In this document: in pieces, positions 25,201 through 40,200 of the stretch | How the letters are laid out: every line of letters begins with the position of its first letter | How positions within the stretch are numbered: the stretch's first letter is position 1 | Source of the DNA: Acanthornis magna | Taxonomy: Eukaryota > Chordata > Aves > Passeriformes > Acanthizidae | Direction: 5' to 3' | DNA length: 64,000 nucleotides | Assembly (NCBI GenBank): GCA_036785705.1 | Contig: JAWUZG010000084.1 | Span: 6,259,001 to 6,323,000, forward strand | Translations under genes and position numbers: made by a program | Notes under the pieces: generated by a model | The model's database searches: none | Told to the model about the DNA's origin: nothing | Seen by the model: only the letters and a program-made list of their open reading frames with translations

Positions 25201-28200
25201 GACTGCATGCAGACCAGTTCAGGGAAATACAAACATCATTACTTTCAGAAAGTTGTTAATTGGTGCATTAACTTCACATTTTTACAAGGCTGGAAATACA
25301 CACACTTAAAATTTATTGTAGAATATGAAACACTGTTCAGTAATACTGATTTTGTTACATTTGAACTTAACTGCCCAAGGAGGGTAAAACTTAACGGCAC
25401 CTTGCAAGTATCTTTTGCTGGCACAGAAAAAGTGTCAGGAAAGGTCTGTCTCTCAAACTTCCAACACACAAATCTTAGTTTAAACCAGAACAGATATTTC
25501 ACTGAAAATAGATTGCTTTAGAATATTCAATCTGTGAGTATGGTTTTGACGTCTGTGAAACTGAACTAAATTTAAGGAAATTAAAGCCAAAGCACTTTTC
25601 CCTTCCTCAAAAAATCAATCAAAAACCAAGAGGAACAATCCAACGCCTACAAACCAAAAACCCTTCAGTTTTTGCTGCTTACTTATGTCCTTGGCTTTTC
25701 TGAAGACTGATGGGTCTGTAATGGCTCTTTCAAATTTTAAAGTATTTTTCTCATATTACCTGTGACTTTCCTCCCCCTCATCCAAGCTGTTCTTTAGATG
25801 CTTATAAAAGCCATGTATACTGACTCACACTGAAAGGGCCTTTCTAACAACTGACTGCCTTCTTTGTTTCATCATGGGCTGGAGAACTGTAAAAATTGGT
25901 GCTCAAAGTTTAGTGTTTTCAACCAATTTGAAAGGCACAGATCAATGAAGTGTTAAATTAATTTTTAAAACTAGTGTGCATAAATCTTTTCTGGGTGAGT
26001 TTGTGGTTCTTGGCCTTGAAAAACTGAACATGGAAATTCCATGAAAAAACTGTCTACAACTGAAAGGCCATGACTGTTAGTTGAAATGGATCTAATGGCA
26101 CTTCTATTTAGAAATTAGAAAAACTGTGTTGGAGACTCAGCTGGAAAAGCCAGTTTCACATATTCAGACCATTTTTGTTCACAGTGACTTAATCATAGTG
26201 GGTTATCTGTGTTTTTGAGGACTTGGTCTAAACTTGAAATTACAACAGCATTAGAAATGAGCAGACAAAAATTAATTTTTGTTAAATGCAAGCTCAAAGC
26301 TAAATTTATATGTTTGTTTTGTACTTGTTACTCTGACATCCCACAATATGCCTGGAAATGAGAGGTACAGCTCTAATTCTGACATTTTCTACACAGACAA
26401 CAGCGGTCATGTGATTGATCTGGTAAATGATCCACTACCAGATGTCAAAATATCAGAGGAAGACAAAAAGAAGAACCTTGAATTGTTAGAAGAAGCGAAG
26501 AAAGTGAGTGAGAGGTTCCTAACACGCAGAGGCAGAAAGTCAAGAAGCAGCCTCCCAGAGTCACCCACAGGTAGGGGCAGATCCTGAAAACCAGATTTTA
26601 TATTCTACTTCAAACATCTGTAAAGGCAAACATCTACTGTAATCTGTACGCTGCTGCTGTTTACATATACTTTGTTAACTTGAAGGTCAGAATCCTTCTT
26701 CTTCTCCTCACAATTCCACATAAAACAGAAATGGTCCATCCATGTACTCAGACATGTCAGAGTAAAATGGTGTAAAGTTTTTAAGAGCCTGAATGTCACA
26801 CTGCAAACAGCGTAACAAGAAAGCGTGAAGTATTTCTACTGAAAACTGAAAAATGATCACAAATTATTGTTTAAATGAAATTTTAGTGGCAAGATTCATA
26901 CTGCTGAAAAAACATTCCCCCCAGCCACAATTACACTGACTCTTTTTCTGAACATAGCCATAAATTAAGCTAAATAGACCAGATCCTCCCTTAAAAACAG
27001 CAGAATAAAATGTTTTGTTCTAGAATGCCAATTGAAATTACTTTTCCCCTTGTATGAAGTGTTTGAAAATTGGAACAAAATGCCATTTTACCATGAAATA
27101 GGACTTTCATTTTGCTTTGAACTGTCAGTTCAAATGAATTTCTGTCTTAAAATTGGACTGACACATTCTGGAGGGAAAAAAAGCCTACAACTATACATCA
27201 CCTCTTTTTTTCCTAAATTCCTCCTGAATCTTCTCTTGTGCTGCCTCTCCTCAATGTTTACAGTATCAGAAAACTGAGCAGAACAAGGATTTCCTGTATC
27301 AATAGGAATTTATCCATTTTTGACAAGTATAAGACATGAAACATACTCTAAACTCCTAACTGCCATGTACAACCTAGCAATCAAAATGACCTGTCAGGTT
27401 CTGGACAAACACATGACTGATGACTATGATACTGTTATTTTAATCTTATCTAAATTCTGAGAATACAGAAGGTACTAGCCTAGCAAGTAAAATTAACTTT
27501 TTGTTTTGTTTTGTTTTTGTCTTTGTCATAATGAAGCAGTTTCCCCTACTCTTAGTCCTGAAGTTTCACCTGTAGCATCTCAGAACAGCTCTCTCACTCT
27601 TCCACTTCCATCACGTAAAATGGTCATAGAATCATTAAGGGTAGAAAAGACCTCCAAGATCATCAAATCCAACCATTTGCAGGCTCAAACTTTAGCTTGT
27701 GAAAACTCACTAAAATGTATTTGTTTAGTATTTCTTGGGAAGAGTAGATTTAAGCATCTACTCCTGAATATGATAAAGCCCATGAATGCATACTAAATGT
27801 ATTTTTGCATATAGATTTTTTTATTATATGTTTTTATTCCTGTGGTCTTGCAAGGTCATGTGTTCTATTTTTTAAATTTTATCGGCAACAGATTTTTGAG
27901 AAGTTTTAGTGATGTTTCAGTTGCTATATGTTTGATTTCTTTTTCCTTTTTAATAGTATTTTTGACATTTGAATTTTTGTCTTTAATGTATTATGGGGAA
28001 CTGTGCACATATGTGTTGCTAAGGCTATAATAGTAAAAATTTTGAGCAAAATATCAGAATATGCCCTAATTATGTGTGTATCTTTCAGGGTCTGATGCAA
28101 GCACAGCCATTAGTATTGAGTCAGTATCTCCAGGGCAGGTAAGAGCTGAATAGCCTGTGCAATAACCTGGTTATTACAGTACCATATTATGATATGATGC

Positions 28201-31200
28201 CCTTTTAGTCCCTGATAAAAATTGTGTGTTTGAAATACCATTTTATATGCCAAAATTGGATTACTGGTATTTTCTCTGTACAGCAAGGGACTAATAAATG
28301 TTTACTCTGAAGACAAAAATCCATGAGGTAACAAGTGCTGAAAAATCACGAAGATCCGTTAAGTGTAGAAAAAAATCCAATATAATCCTAGCCTATGAAA
28401 AGAACTAATCCCTGAAGTTATTTCATAAATAATTGTGACAAACAATGTAAAAATGAAGCAATTCAAAGTTCAGCCATTAATATCTATATGTAACATTTGT
28501 AGTATAGATGTGAAAGATAACCTTGTAAGGCAATTTTTTCTTCCTTTTTTTGCTAGAATAACAGAATTGTGAAAGAGGATGACAGGCAAACTGCAGAGGT
28601 AAGTGTTTCACATTAAGAGCGGAACAAAGTCTGCTGGTTTGTCTAAGCACACGTATTATTTTTTGATGTGACTAAAAACACTGAAAGTCTGTTCACTGAG
28701 TGAAAAGAAAATTACACTGCTCTAAGAAATTGTGAAGCACCTGCAAATGTAGTGGAGGACCATGGGCTTGCAGCTGTCTTTACATCCTATCATGCACCCT
28801 GCTCTAGCTCAGTTAAAATCAATATACTAAATAGCTTTAAAAGTAAAGTAAAAGTACCTAGTATAGCCATTTTGGTGAATGTCAGTGTTTTGGCCCTTAC
28901 ATTACATTAGGATGATGAGGAACTTGGCTTAGGAGGATTGCTATAATGGACTCTGGAACGGGAGAGGTTAACTCAAAAGTTCAGAGGAGATCTCCAATTC
29001 AGTATTCTCTAAGTGCCTTTTAAAAATTATTTCTTTTATCAAGAGCACATATTCAAAAACAAATGTCACTGAAAAGGAAATGGCTTTTTACAGTGAAAAT
29101 CTGTCCTTGGGCAGGGGAAAGGAGGAATCTGGACTTGTTTCTCTGTTTTATGTGTGTCCCTGTGCTTTCAGAATGCTGCAAAAGGATTAATTGATCGAAG
29201 GCAGAATGATCAAAGAAAGATTTCTCAGGGAAGGTTGGTTCCTCGTTCTGCTGGTTTTGAAAACTCCAAGGAGAAGCTCTCAGACCAAAAAGAAAACTTT
29301 GATCCATGTAAACATACGGATACTTTACCTAAATGGTCCCCTTCAGCTAGTGATGGTGGCAGAACGTCTCTCAATACTTGCATGAATGTTTGTGAAAATG
29401 AACTTGGAAAATCATTCCTCAAGAAAGGAAAAGAAAATGATGTTCCTTTAAGAACCCATCTACCAGGACCAGGAATAGGAAATATGGACTCAAAGCTAAA
29501 AATTCCTGTTCCAGAAATGAGGGACCATAAAGTTCCATGTAAACCAGAATTTAAACTGTGTGGACTGCGTCCTCCTCTATTACGGGCTGTATCCTGGGAT
29601 AGCTTGGAGCCTGGCCAGAAAGAGAAAACCCCTTTAAAATTACCATCTGAGGAAGATAAAAGCTTCGTCGGTAATAAATCCAGCAATCCGTTAAAAGCAT
29701 TCAAAGACCTTCAAATCCAAGTTCAACCAGTTCGAATGCAGAAGCTGACAAAGCTCAGAGAGGTAAGTCCTGTCAGCAGTTGCATCCTGTTTTAAAAAGT
29801 CATTTTCATACCCTACGAAACTTTAAACCTGCTTAGCATTATTTTTGTCACTGCAAGAAACATACAGTGATATAATAGGAAGCAGTTTCAACACAGAATT
29901 GTATCATGTTTTTCCTTTGCAACTTTAGTAAATTGTTGGTAAATTCTGTGGGATTAGTCTATTTCTTAGTTCTCTTCAAACATGCACTGTGGTATCTTCA
30001 ATGTGTAAATATGCATGCGTTCTTGCATGTTTACATTTGCAAGATCTCAGAGGACAAGAAATGGGTTTGTAATGATTAATTGATTATTGAACCGTCTCAG
30101 AAAATGTCTCAGAGAGTCCAGAGCTGTAAAACCGGGCATCTCTGACAGCAAGGGCAGGTAGAGCATGCCCAGACTTACAGTTACTGATTTCTAACATGCT
30201 GCAAATTTGTCAGCTTCTAAAAGAATAGACTTGGACTGCGATATCTATTAACTAATCTGTTGTTAAATAATTGTCTAAATTATTGGTAACATTTAAGGAT
30301 TAAACCCTAAGATAAAAAGCAGAAATGTCATGAAATCAGAAAGCAATGAACAATATTACCAAAAATGACCTTTGAAAGCAAAAGAAACAGGTACTTTCCT
30401 GAACAGCCTAATAAGGATATTTTCCTTGACCCCCAGTAGTTAATATTTTAAGATGAATACAGGGCTGACAGGCGAGGACCACAAATTCTGCACTTTGGTT
30501 ATTTCATTCCCATTGTATTGTTTGGGAATGGCAGCTTAGTTATTATTTTTTTCCTGTTTATATAACACATGCATTCTTAGTGTATTAGTACTGGAAGTTT
30601 TAATTATAGAGACACTTGAGCCATGTAATTGCAGAAGAAATTCTTTCCTGTAAGGGTGGTGAGGCACTGGCATAGGGTGCCCAGAGAAGCTGTGGGTGCC
30701 CCATCACTGACAGTGTTCAAGGCCAGGTTGGATGGGGCTCTGAGCAGCCTGGTCAAGTGAAAGGTGTCCCTGCCCATGGCAGAGCAGTTGTAACCAGATG
30801 ATCTTTAAGGTCCCTTTCAACCCAAGTCATTCTACAATTCCTTAATTCTGTAATTTTGAATGACCTAGAAGCTGTTAAGCACAAATAAGATAAATAATTA
30901 TTACAACATGATCTATAATTCCAGTTAGGTAAGATTTGAACTCTGTCTCCAGTAGAAATTGTCGACTCAAAAACAAAAGTGTGTGTTTGTGAATTTAAAT
31001 ATATGTGAGAATATGAAAGAAAATTAGGAAATTATAAAAGGAGAAATAAGACAACAAGGTTTAATCCTGGAGAGTGCATTTTTCCCTGCCTGTAAGGAAT
31101 AGAGGTAAAACACAGTAACAGTGAAGCATTAACTTGCAGCTGTAACATCCCAAGCTCTGGTCTTAAGAAAGTCAAAGTGGCAAAGTCTCATAGATACGAT

Positions 31201-34200
31201 TTTCTGAATTTTTTCTATTATCTGGGATACTTAGTTATTACAGTGGCTATATCCAAAATCGTTTTTTCATTCTCAATTACTAAAGTTCTCACTTACCAAA
31301 ACTCTATATATCTACTTGAATAAGGGGCAGATTTTGCGAATCTTTGTTTGCAAGACCAGGAATTTTTCAAAATATGGCCTGTATGAAATTTGAAATATAT
31401 AATATTTTAAAGTGTGTGTAATGCACATGTATCCATGCTATGTAGCATCTGATTATAACTTAATGTAAATATCACTGCTATGTTTATTAACTAAAGTAAA
31501 TATTATATTTAATGTTCACACGGCAGTGACGTTTAAATTGAGATTTGTAGTTCAGTTACTTAGAAATGTTACTGGTTTTCTTCACAGGAGCATATTTTGA
31601 TGAGAAATCAAAATTTAGTTGGACTTAAACTTCCTGAACTTAGTGAAGCAGCGGAACAGGAAAAAGGTGCAGTATCATAAAACCTGGACAGAGTGTTTGT
31701 TATACACTGATTTTTATAACTGACTATTATGGGGGGGGAGGAAAAAGTCTCTTTCTTCAATTGCAATAGTAGTTGAAGCAGTTAGGGAGAACAGTAATAA
31801 ATGATAAATAAGAGAGACCAATAAGGGAAAGTACCTCAGTTTCTTGATGATTTGAACCAAGAAGATACTGTAGGTGTTATTGTAACCAAGGGAAAAGATG
31901 CACATGTGGAATGGAGTCTGGCTTATAGCCTGTAGCTTGAGATCTGAAGTTTCCATGACTTTCTGTAAAAACATTGCAGCAGTGGTGCCTCTGCAAGATA
32001 TTGTGGTCATGAGGGTGAATTTGGTCCTCAGGAGTATAAATAAGAGGTGGAATGCTTTATTCCTTCTTTTTTATTTTAGTATATGTGTGGCACGTATTGA
32101 AATGGTATTTTCACTTCTGGTCCACATTTCCATGTCAATGTGAATGAGAAAAAGTAAGGCCAGAGAAGACTCATAAGTGTGTTTGAAGGATTGGAAAAAT
32201 ATGCCTCACAATAAGTGGAAATTTTCAAGCTCCATTTCTGTGATTTTTAAGGAAAAATAAAGGAAAAGGCCTTTTTTAAGGAAAAGGCTTTAAACTCTAC
32301 ACAAATGAGAAAAAAGAAATCTGGCACCAAATGTGTTTTCCAATCTAACACAATGAAAAAATATTTTATGCCTGTAGCTGCATCTGAAAAGATTCAGAAT
32401 AAAAATAAAGAGCGATGATATAAACCTGAGGACAATTCAACATGTGGAAGAATTAAATATCAGTAGTGCTTAGCTATCAACCTAAAATATTTAAACCAAA
32501 ACTATATATTCAGAAGAAGTTAAGTCAAACTTGTTCAGTGTGACTTTAACTGAAATGGAGATGGTTACTATGAAAGGAGCTGAAACTAATTGTCCAAGAT
32601 TTAATCCAAAGACAATTTCAATTTTTTTTAACACTGTTTGTTTCACTAATTCATACATTTGCTCTGAGACTAGCTCATTATGCCTTAAAGTTCCTGTTAG
32701 ACTGAGCGATGGCTGAGATACTACATTTCATGGTACATATGGAAACGGAATCACTTTCAGTCTGAATGAATCAAGATTAAGAGACTTCTTGTTGTCTACA
32801 TTTAATGATTATATATTTGGATTCTTAGATATTATATTATTCCTGTCACTTTGCTAATATATAATTTCACAGAAATGATTTTGCAGGCTCAGTTTGAAAG
32901 TCTAAAGGAGATGCCATTTTACCAGCCTGTTACATAATTTTGGCAGGTTTGGAAGTCTTGAGAAAAACGTGATGAAAAGCTAAGCATATTTTATCCAGCT
33001 GTTCAACCAAGATCTCACGAGTATGATGAGATTTATATAGTCTAGTAAGTTATCTAAATGGTAGCCAGAACATTAAGGGTCAATTCTTTGTCCTCAGTGG
33101 GGAAAACAAGCAAGGGGTCAAACTCTTAGTTAATTTGTTAGGGAGACCTACTTCCTTACATTGTCAAAAAAGCCACCTCTTCAACTGGAGTGGTAATTTT
33201 GCTTGAACAATAGGAAATAGCCAGATTCTTCATTATTACTGTTATGAATCAATGTACTGTCTCCATCATGGTTTCTATCAATGACAAGTTACTGTCGCCA
33301 TCTGAGTAAACACAACTTTGCATCTACAGAAGTTTAGATAAGTGGAATATATTAATCTATTACATCTGGAGACACTGCAGTGTCAGGCTGCATTTTATGG
33401 GGACACACCTGACTGTTCTTAAGTAAATACTGGAATCTTTTAATATAAAGCAAATGCACAGAACTAAAATGTAGCTGGAAAGAATCTCCCATTCTATTCT
33501 TTCATGTTAATGTCTCCAGATTTACACACGATTTACATGGCAAGTCTAAGAATCCTTCTGTTAAACTGATGAACAGCAGAACTGTACAAACATTCCAAGT
33601 CTGAGATTCAGACTCTCCTACAGGAGAGTCCTTCATTAAATTCTGGCAAGATAGGAAGAGATAAGGGAACAAATATATATGAAATTAAATAAAATGAAAA
33701 TACAGAAGCTAAGTAACATGAATTTTTAAAGAAAAGCTTTACCCATATCTCATCCTTATGAAAGTGACAGAAGTAGAGAATGTAAGTAAAACTTTTAGGT
33801 CCTGTTTCAATGAACATACAGTGCAAACAAGTACATGACGTAATTTAAAACCATGAATGGTTCCACAAAATCTGTAAAATAGTATATTATACTAGACTTC
33901 ATCTTGGCAGGTGGTATTCAAAGTCCTAGAAAATGACAATATTCTATTACAAAGTCTCAGCTAAAATATACCAGAAAGAAATGCATGGCTTTTTGAACAA
34001 CATTTTTTTTTTTTTAATCTGGAAATGTCTTTAGGCCCTTCACCTCTGCCTTCCCCCACTGAAGAGGAAGAGACAAAAAACAGCTCTGATGTCATGCCCA
34101 GCATTCCTGATGTATTGCTGCGAAAACTGCGAGTGCACAAATCGCTTCCAGGAAGGTAAAAGCTCCTTAGAAGTGGAAACACATTATCCAGGGGAGGGTA

Positions 34201-37200
34201 CACCAATGTTTTCCAGTGAACTTCTCTTGTGGAGTTCCATTCATAGGGAGATCAATTGTTACGATTTAGAATGTGCAACACAGATTTTCTGAAAAATTTT
34301 GGGGAATGAACCAACTTTCAGTAACTGGCCAACTTTTAAAATTAGTTTGTGAGTTCTACATAAAAAGTCTTAAACCTTAATTGCATTCTTCAAGTAGATT
34401 TTTATACAGATTTTTCCACTCCTGGTTTCCAGGATTGCAGCTGCAGATATGAACACATATTGAAAACATTATTATTTCTCTCCCCCATAAAAATAGTCAG
34501 GCTAGATTATGCTTTCCAATGGTAGAATTTGGGTGTGTAATAAATCTCCTATTTTTCTGCAGGTGACAATTTTTAAGTGAAATGGCATTTTTTTTGCAAA
34601 TGTAGTTGAAGGACTCACTCACAAATTCACTGATTTGGACTTTGCAAGACATTAAAACAATTCCAAACTTATTTGGCCAAAACTAATTCCTGCATTCAGT
34701 CACATTTATTTTCGCCAAATTCACCCGAACCTTCAGTCATCTGAAGCAGACACTAAGGGTTCTCTCAGCAGATGAAATAAATATTTAGCATTTATTGTGA
34801 AGGAATTGTTATATACTTTATATAAATGAATGCATGAGGTGAAGAACTCCTGAGAGACCATTGCTTGATTGTAATCAATACTGAAAAGTAGTGGAAAACT
34901 CATTAAAACTCAAACGTATATTTTGTTGTTCTTTTCAATTTGGTATTAGAATAGCTTTGTTTTTAGAGACAAAACTCATCATTATGTGAATTTATTGCTT
35001 TTATTTCTAGCTCTCCACCACTCACTGAAAAAGAAGTTGAGGTAAGTATGTTCTTAAGCTCATTATTTTAGACATATGCTCCAATTTTAAGTGGTTACTT
35101 TGAGGGTGGCTATTAGAATGAGGTGATTTTTTTCCCCAAAAAATATTTCTCATTTAAAAAACTCTATATTGAACTCCATCAAAATACAATTTTGTGAAAT
35201 ATGAGCAACATAAACTGCAAAATGACAGAGTATGGATAAGCAAAACATTTGTTTGTGCATTTTTCATAATAAAATACACATTCACTTTGGAAATAATTTT
35301 AATAATCTTAAAGTAATAAAAACATTGAGATTAAATGAGACCAGAAACTAAGTAATTTAAGTTGCATTTTTATTGGCCAATAGGAGTTTTGGGGCAGTTT
35401 TTAATAATATTGTGCTGTTAGTTTACATAATTTTTACTTTCTCATTTTGAGCCACTAGTTTTGTTTGCAGGTTGCTCTACAGCTTTCAGGCTTTGTTTTT
35501 CTATTTTTTTAACCACATTCCAGTAAAGAAAAAGATCTTTATTTACATAAATCTACTGGAATTGTTGGTGCCTTGTGCTTTGCAAAGTATTAATCCTAAG
35601 AAATAATGAGTCTGGTAAAGAAAGAATCTTTAAAAGCAGGGTGCAAGAGAATAAAAATGTTAGCACTTAATCTTTTGCTGGGGTAGGTGTTTATCCCTTA
35701 GGTAAAACAATACTCATGGTGAGCTCATCCCTGGACTTCCTCTGCACAGACTATCTGTTTAAAAACCTTAGGGACCCTTGGAGGAAATCCAGCTAGAAAA
35801 CAGATCCATTGTGATTCTGGTGCTTCGGGTAGGCTGTTTCCTTCATTGTGTCTCTGCTCTACAAAGCTCCCAGAAAAACATCCAGGAAAAGAGACAGCAA
35901 TGCATGTATTCATATTCTAGTGAAGTAAATAGAAGTGATTTTTTGAAGAAAACTAATTTTAAAAAAGTATTTCCAATTTTCTGTTTCAATACTTATTTAA
36001 GCATCAAAGTTTGTTAAACACATACCTTATTCATAAGTTGTTATTGAAAACTATATTACTGTGAGACTTATTGGAAAATGCCTTTTTTAAATCCCAACAG
36101 AATGTGTTTGTACAGCTCTCCTTGGCCTTTAGAAATGATAGTTATACATTGGAATCTAGAATTCACCAGGCAGAGAGGGAGAGAAATCTTACTGAAGAGA
36201 ATGCTGAGAAGGAACTGGAAAACTTTAAAGCAGCCATTACGGTAAGAAAATACTGGGAATTCTTTTCCTGAGCTATAGTGTACATGAAAGTTCACACATA
36301 TTGCAAATATGTTTGACTGTTGTAAATTCTGCCCCAAAACTTCATTTTCTGCTGCCCAAACTCCTTGCCATGAGCTACCAACTACTCTGAAAGAGAGAGG
36401 GCATTTTCTGCCAGAGTGAAATATTGCTGGAAATGCATAGAGGATTCTTCCTCGGGTCTAGCAGATTCCAGGAATAAATGCTAGGAATTTGTTGTTCAAT
36501 TCTTGAAAGAAGCCTTGAAATAAGAACAATCAGAACTGCAGTTTGAGCGCTGATCCATGCTCTGCTGGGCAAGACCTTCTTTAGCAGTAAATTTGAGGTG
36601 TCCAGATATGAAAGATACCAAAATGATCTGAAACCTGTGTCCTGAGATCTGTGACTTGAAAGGCCTCCTAACTGCAGATACCAGAAGGTACAATATGTGA
36701 AAGGAAACAGCAAGGAATGCTAAGGAATAGATACAATCTCAGCAAAGAAAATACACAATTAAAGAAAGGTGATCATCTTCACATCTTTTCATCTGGAATT
36801 CCAAATCTCCATTTTCGAATTAATTATTTCTGGAAAACAAAAAATGTCTTGAATATTTTGCTGCTCTTCCCTCTGTTCCCTGTGTAATGAGCAAGCTGAA
36901 ACAGCGTATTAAATTTCAGGCTTTTCAGACTGAAATAAGTCTGTTAGATTTGCCATGTATTTCTGTTAAGAATCCCTAATTAGGCACCAAGGATCATGTT
37001 GCCAGCATGGGACAGATGTGACTAGGATTTTCTTCCTTTAAGCAGTTCACACGCTACAGTCTGACTTTTACAAGCTTTTTTATGTAATTTATAACAAAGT
37101 GGAAACTGCTTTCCCTATGAAAGCTTTTGTTCTAGACAATGGAATAAACTAACAAGCAATTAAAAGCAGTGATGGGTTCTCTGTCATATTAGACCTAGAC

Positions 37201-40200
37201 TTGTTCCAGTCGCATTGAGAGGTTATCTTCATTTCTGTAGGACAGGCACATGTTTTATGGCTCAATGACAGTTTTACCAGTCTTTCTTGTTTTTTTAATC
37301 AGTCTTGTGATAATTGATGTGTTATTCAGAAACCTAACTTAAAGAGAGAGCTGACTGACATGAACTTACAATTTGTTTGAGAAAATAATCAGGTTACAGT
37401 TGCCAAGAAAAAAATGAAAATCTGAAAATGTGTGCATGATTTTTCTTTTAAAAAATTCCTTATGCTTTTTTGGTCCTTGCTGTCAAATTATGGTTGCAGT
37501 TTGTTATCAAGGTAGCTTTGCAATTCTTGAGACTATAATGTCTTATTTTTCAAATAAGTGAATTATCAAGAAACTGAAAGAACACACCTGGCCTTCTTGA
37601 TCCCTTGCACCCAGGGAATGAAAACATCCTTTGTCCCTCAGCGATCAGTTTTAGGTGCTAGTTGAAATGAACTTAGCATTTGTAGAGTTCACAGGTAGTG
37701 GGACAGGTTTCACTATAAATTTCAGAAAGAAAAGTGTTGCAAATGTTCTAAGCCCTCTTTAACTCCTTAAACTGTGTGTCTGCCGTTTGCCGTGAGGCAC
37801 CATTCTCAGACGGGGCAGCAGCACTCTGGGCTGTCTGTGGTGGTACTGCTGGCACCCCTCTGGGGCTGATCCGTCTGTGTGGAGCTCTGCCTGGACATTT
37901 CTACCCCGTTTTGGGACTCTGGCCACTACCTTTGAACTAAAGACATGTTGATAAAGCTGAGGTATTTTTGCTTCAGTCTTCAGCTCACCTGTGGCACCAC
38001 TATGAGCACAGGGAAGCCTACCAGAAGCTCCTGGAGGACATTGCGGTGCTGCGGCGTTTGGCTGCCAGGCTCTCGAGCCGCGCCGAGATGGTCGGAGCCG
38101 TTCGCCAGGTGAGGGCATCCTGGTGTTTGAATGTGTCAGGATCCACATGTTCACTCTTTTTCAGCCAGAGTTAGAGGTTATGTTCACCCTCTGAGTTTTA
38201 TGCTATTTTGACAGATTAAAGACATCTGTTGTATTGTCAGGTAACATAAGATTTCAGTCTGGAAATAGAGTTCAAACAGAAGAAGATTGCCCATTAAGAT
38301 CTTCAACGTGTACAATAGGAGCATATAGATTGTTCAGAACTACAGCTGCATCACAACAAACTCATTTTAAATCAGTGCAGCACAAATAAGAAAACTTTTC
38401 TGGGTCATAATGCTCATCTCTTCAGTCACCTGCCTTTGGCATTAGCTCAGTCAACTCTAGAGAACGTAAGAACAGAGTGAGTATAAGTAAGAGCACAGCA
38501 GTAGCCTCCCAGATTCAAGACTGTTCCCTCTGCCCTCTAAAGTAATCAGGCTGATGCCAGTGACTAAGACCTTTGAGGGTTTGAAAACAAACATGCTATA
38601 CCACATAACTAATCAGACAGGCACATAGGCAGGGCATATGAATATATGACAAAATAAAGTATGATAATCTGTGAAATACATAAATGTGAACTTGTCTTCT
38701 AACTAGCTTAGGAATTTTCAGTCATGGAGGCACCAATATTTCCTTAAGAGCAATTACTCCAGATTTAGCCCTGGCAAGCAGCATACACATAGAGGCAAAT
38801 GATTTGTTGGAGATGTGTGGAGGATACCTGGATATTTCCTTCTTTTCTTCCACAGGAGAAGCGTATGTCAAAGGCAACAGAAGTAATGATGCAGTACGTG
38901 GAAAACCTGAAAAGGACATATGAAAAGGATCATGCTGAACTAATGGAGTTCAAGAAACTTGCCAATCAGAATTCTAGCAGAAGCTATGGTGGATCTGGTA
39001 AAGAAAAATAAAAATTTAAGTGTTTGTCTTGCCTCTAATTCAGAGAGATGTTGGTGCTAATAATGATTTAAAGTGAAGTATCATGCAACCTGTTCATGAA
39101 GTTCTGATCTACAGGAGTAGAGTTTAAAAAGTTATAGGAATAAGTTAAAATGTTTCATATAAGCTGTACTTAATGCTGTAGTACAGTAATTTGTAATCAT
39201 TATCACTTACAAAATTCTGATGAGACCCAATGACATTTTCACATGGCTTTCACCTGATTCAGTGAAAAGAGTAATGGTTTGATTTTTTGCAATTATTTCA
39301 AATTTATTCTGCATGTGTGATTGAGAACAGAACTGTATGACAAATAAATACACAGTCACTACAGACCTTGTGTAAATATACTGTAGCTGAGTCTGAAATA
39401 TAAGCAGGGGCCTATTAATATTATTTATAGATACTCACATACACTAAGACTGTTCTTTATCTTTGTTTCTGTGCAGAAGATGGAGTTCCTCGTTCATCTA
39501 GATCCATGTCCCTCACTGTTGGAAAGGTATTTCTACAATATAAAGAAAATTAACATTTTATGTAGTGATATTTATTTGTCTGCACATACACTCACTTTTA
39601 TAGGCAGTATTCAAAACAGTGCTGGTAAATTCTCAATATTGTTCATGCAATTTAGTGCGTGTGCTTTGCAATTTTGGATACATGATCAAGTATGACCTTG
39701 TGCAATAGGGGTAATGCTTGATGTGAAACTCCAGTGTTTTATTTCTGTAAAACTTCCAAGTGCTGGAAATCAAGTTTATTAGAAAACTTGCTAAAACGAC
39801 CAGTGATTTGAGAGACATGAGTCCCAGAGTGACCATTACGATTTTTGGTGGTCAGAGGCATTATACTCAGTCTACTGTTTATTTTCATATTTTTGTTTGG
39901 GTTGTAGTTCTTTAGATTTAGTTTATTCCTGCCACCTCTGAATGTTGGCTATAAAGAGTTACAGCAAAGAGCATGCTGAGGGAAAGACTGGATTTTAGAA
40001 TGAGAATCACGTAAGTTGAAACACAGGTCTCAAAAAAAGACTAAATTTAACAGGGACAAGTCCAAATAATAAAGAGGAGGGAAAAAAACCCCAAACCTAG
40101 AATGGACTGCCTAACATGGCTGCAGACTTCCTTGAGCAGTTTTTCAGGAGCGCATTAAATAAACCTGTCATTAAAGAATAGGTATGGTTGGTTTTGTCTA

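Noticed and set aside
29225..29704. 159-codon open frame on the minus strand
   Set aside because: Shadow of IRAG1 exon 8, whose + strand translation matches the family.
37759..38154. 131-codon open frame on the minus strand
   Set aside because: It is the reverse shadow of GC-rich IRAG1 exon 13 and flanks; the + strand exon is fixed by homology and splice phase.
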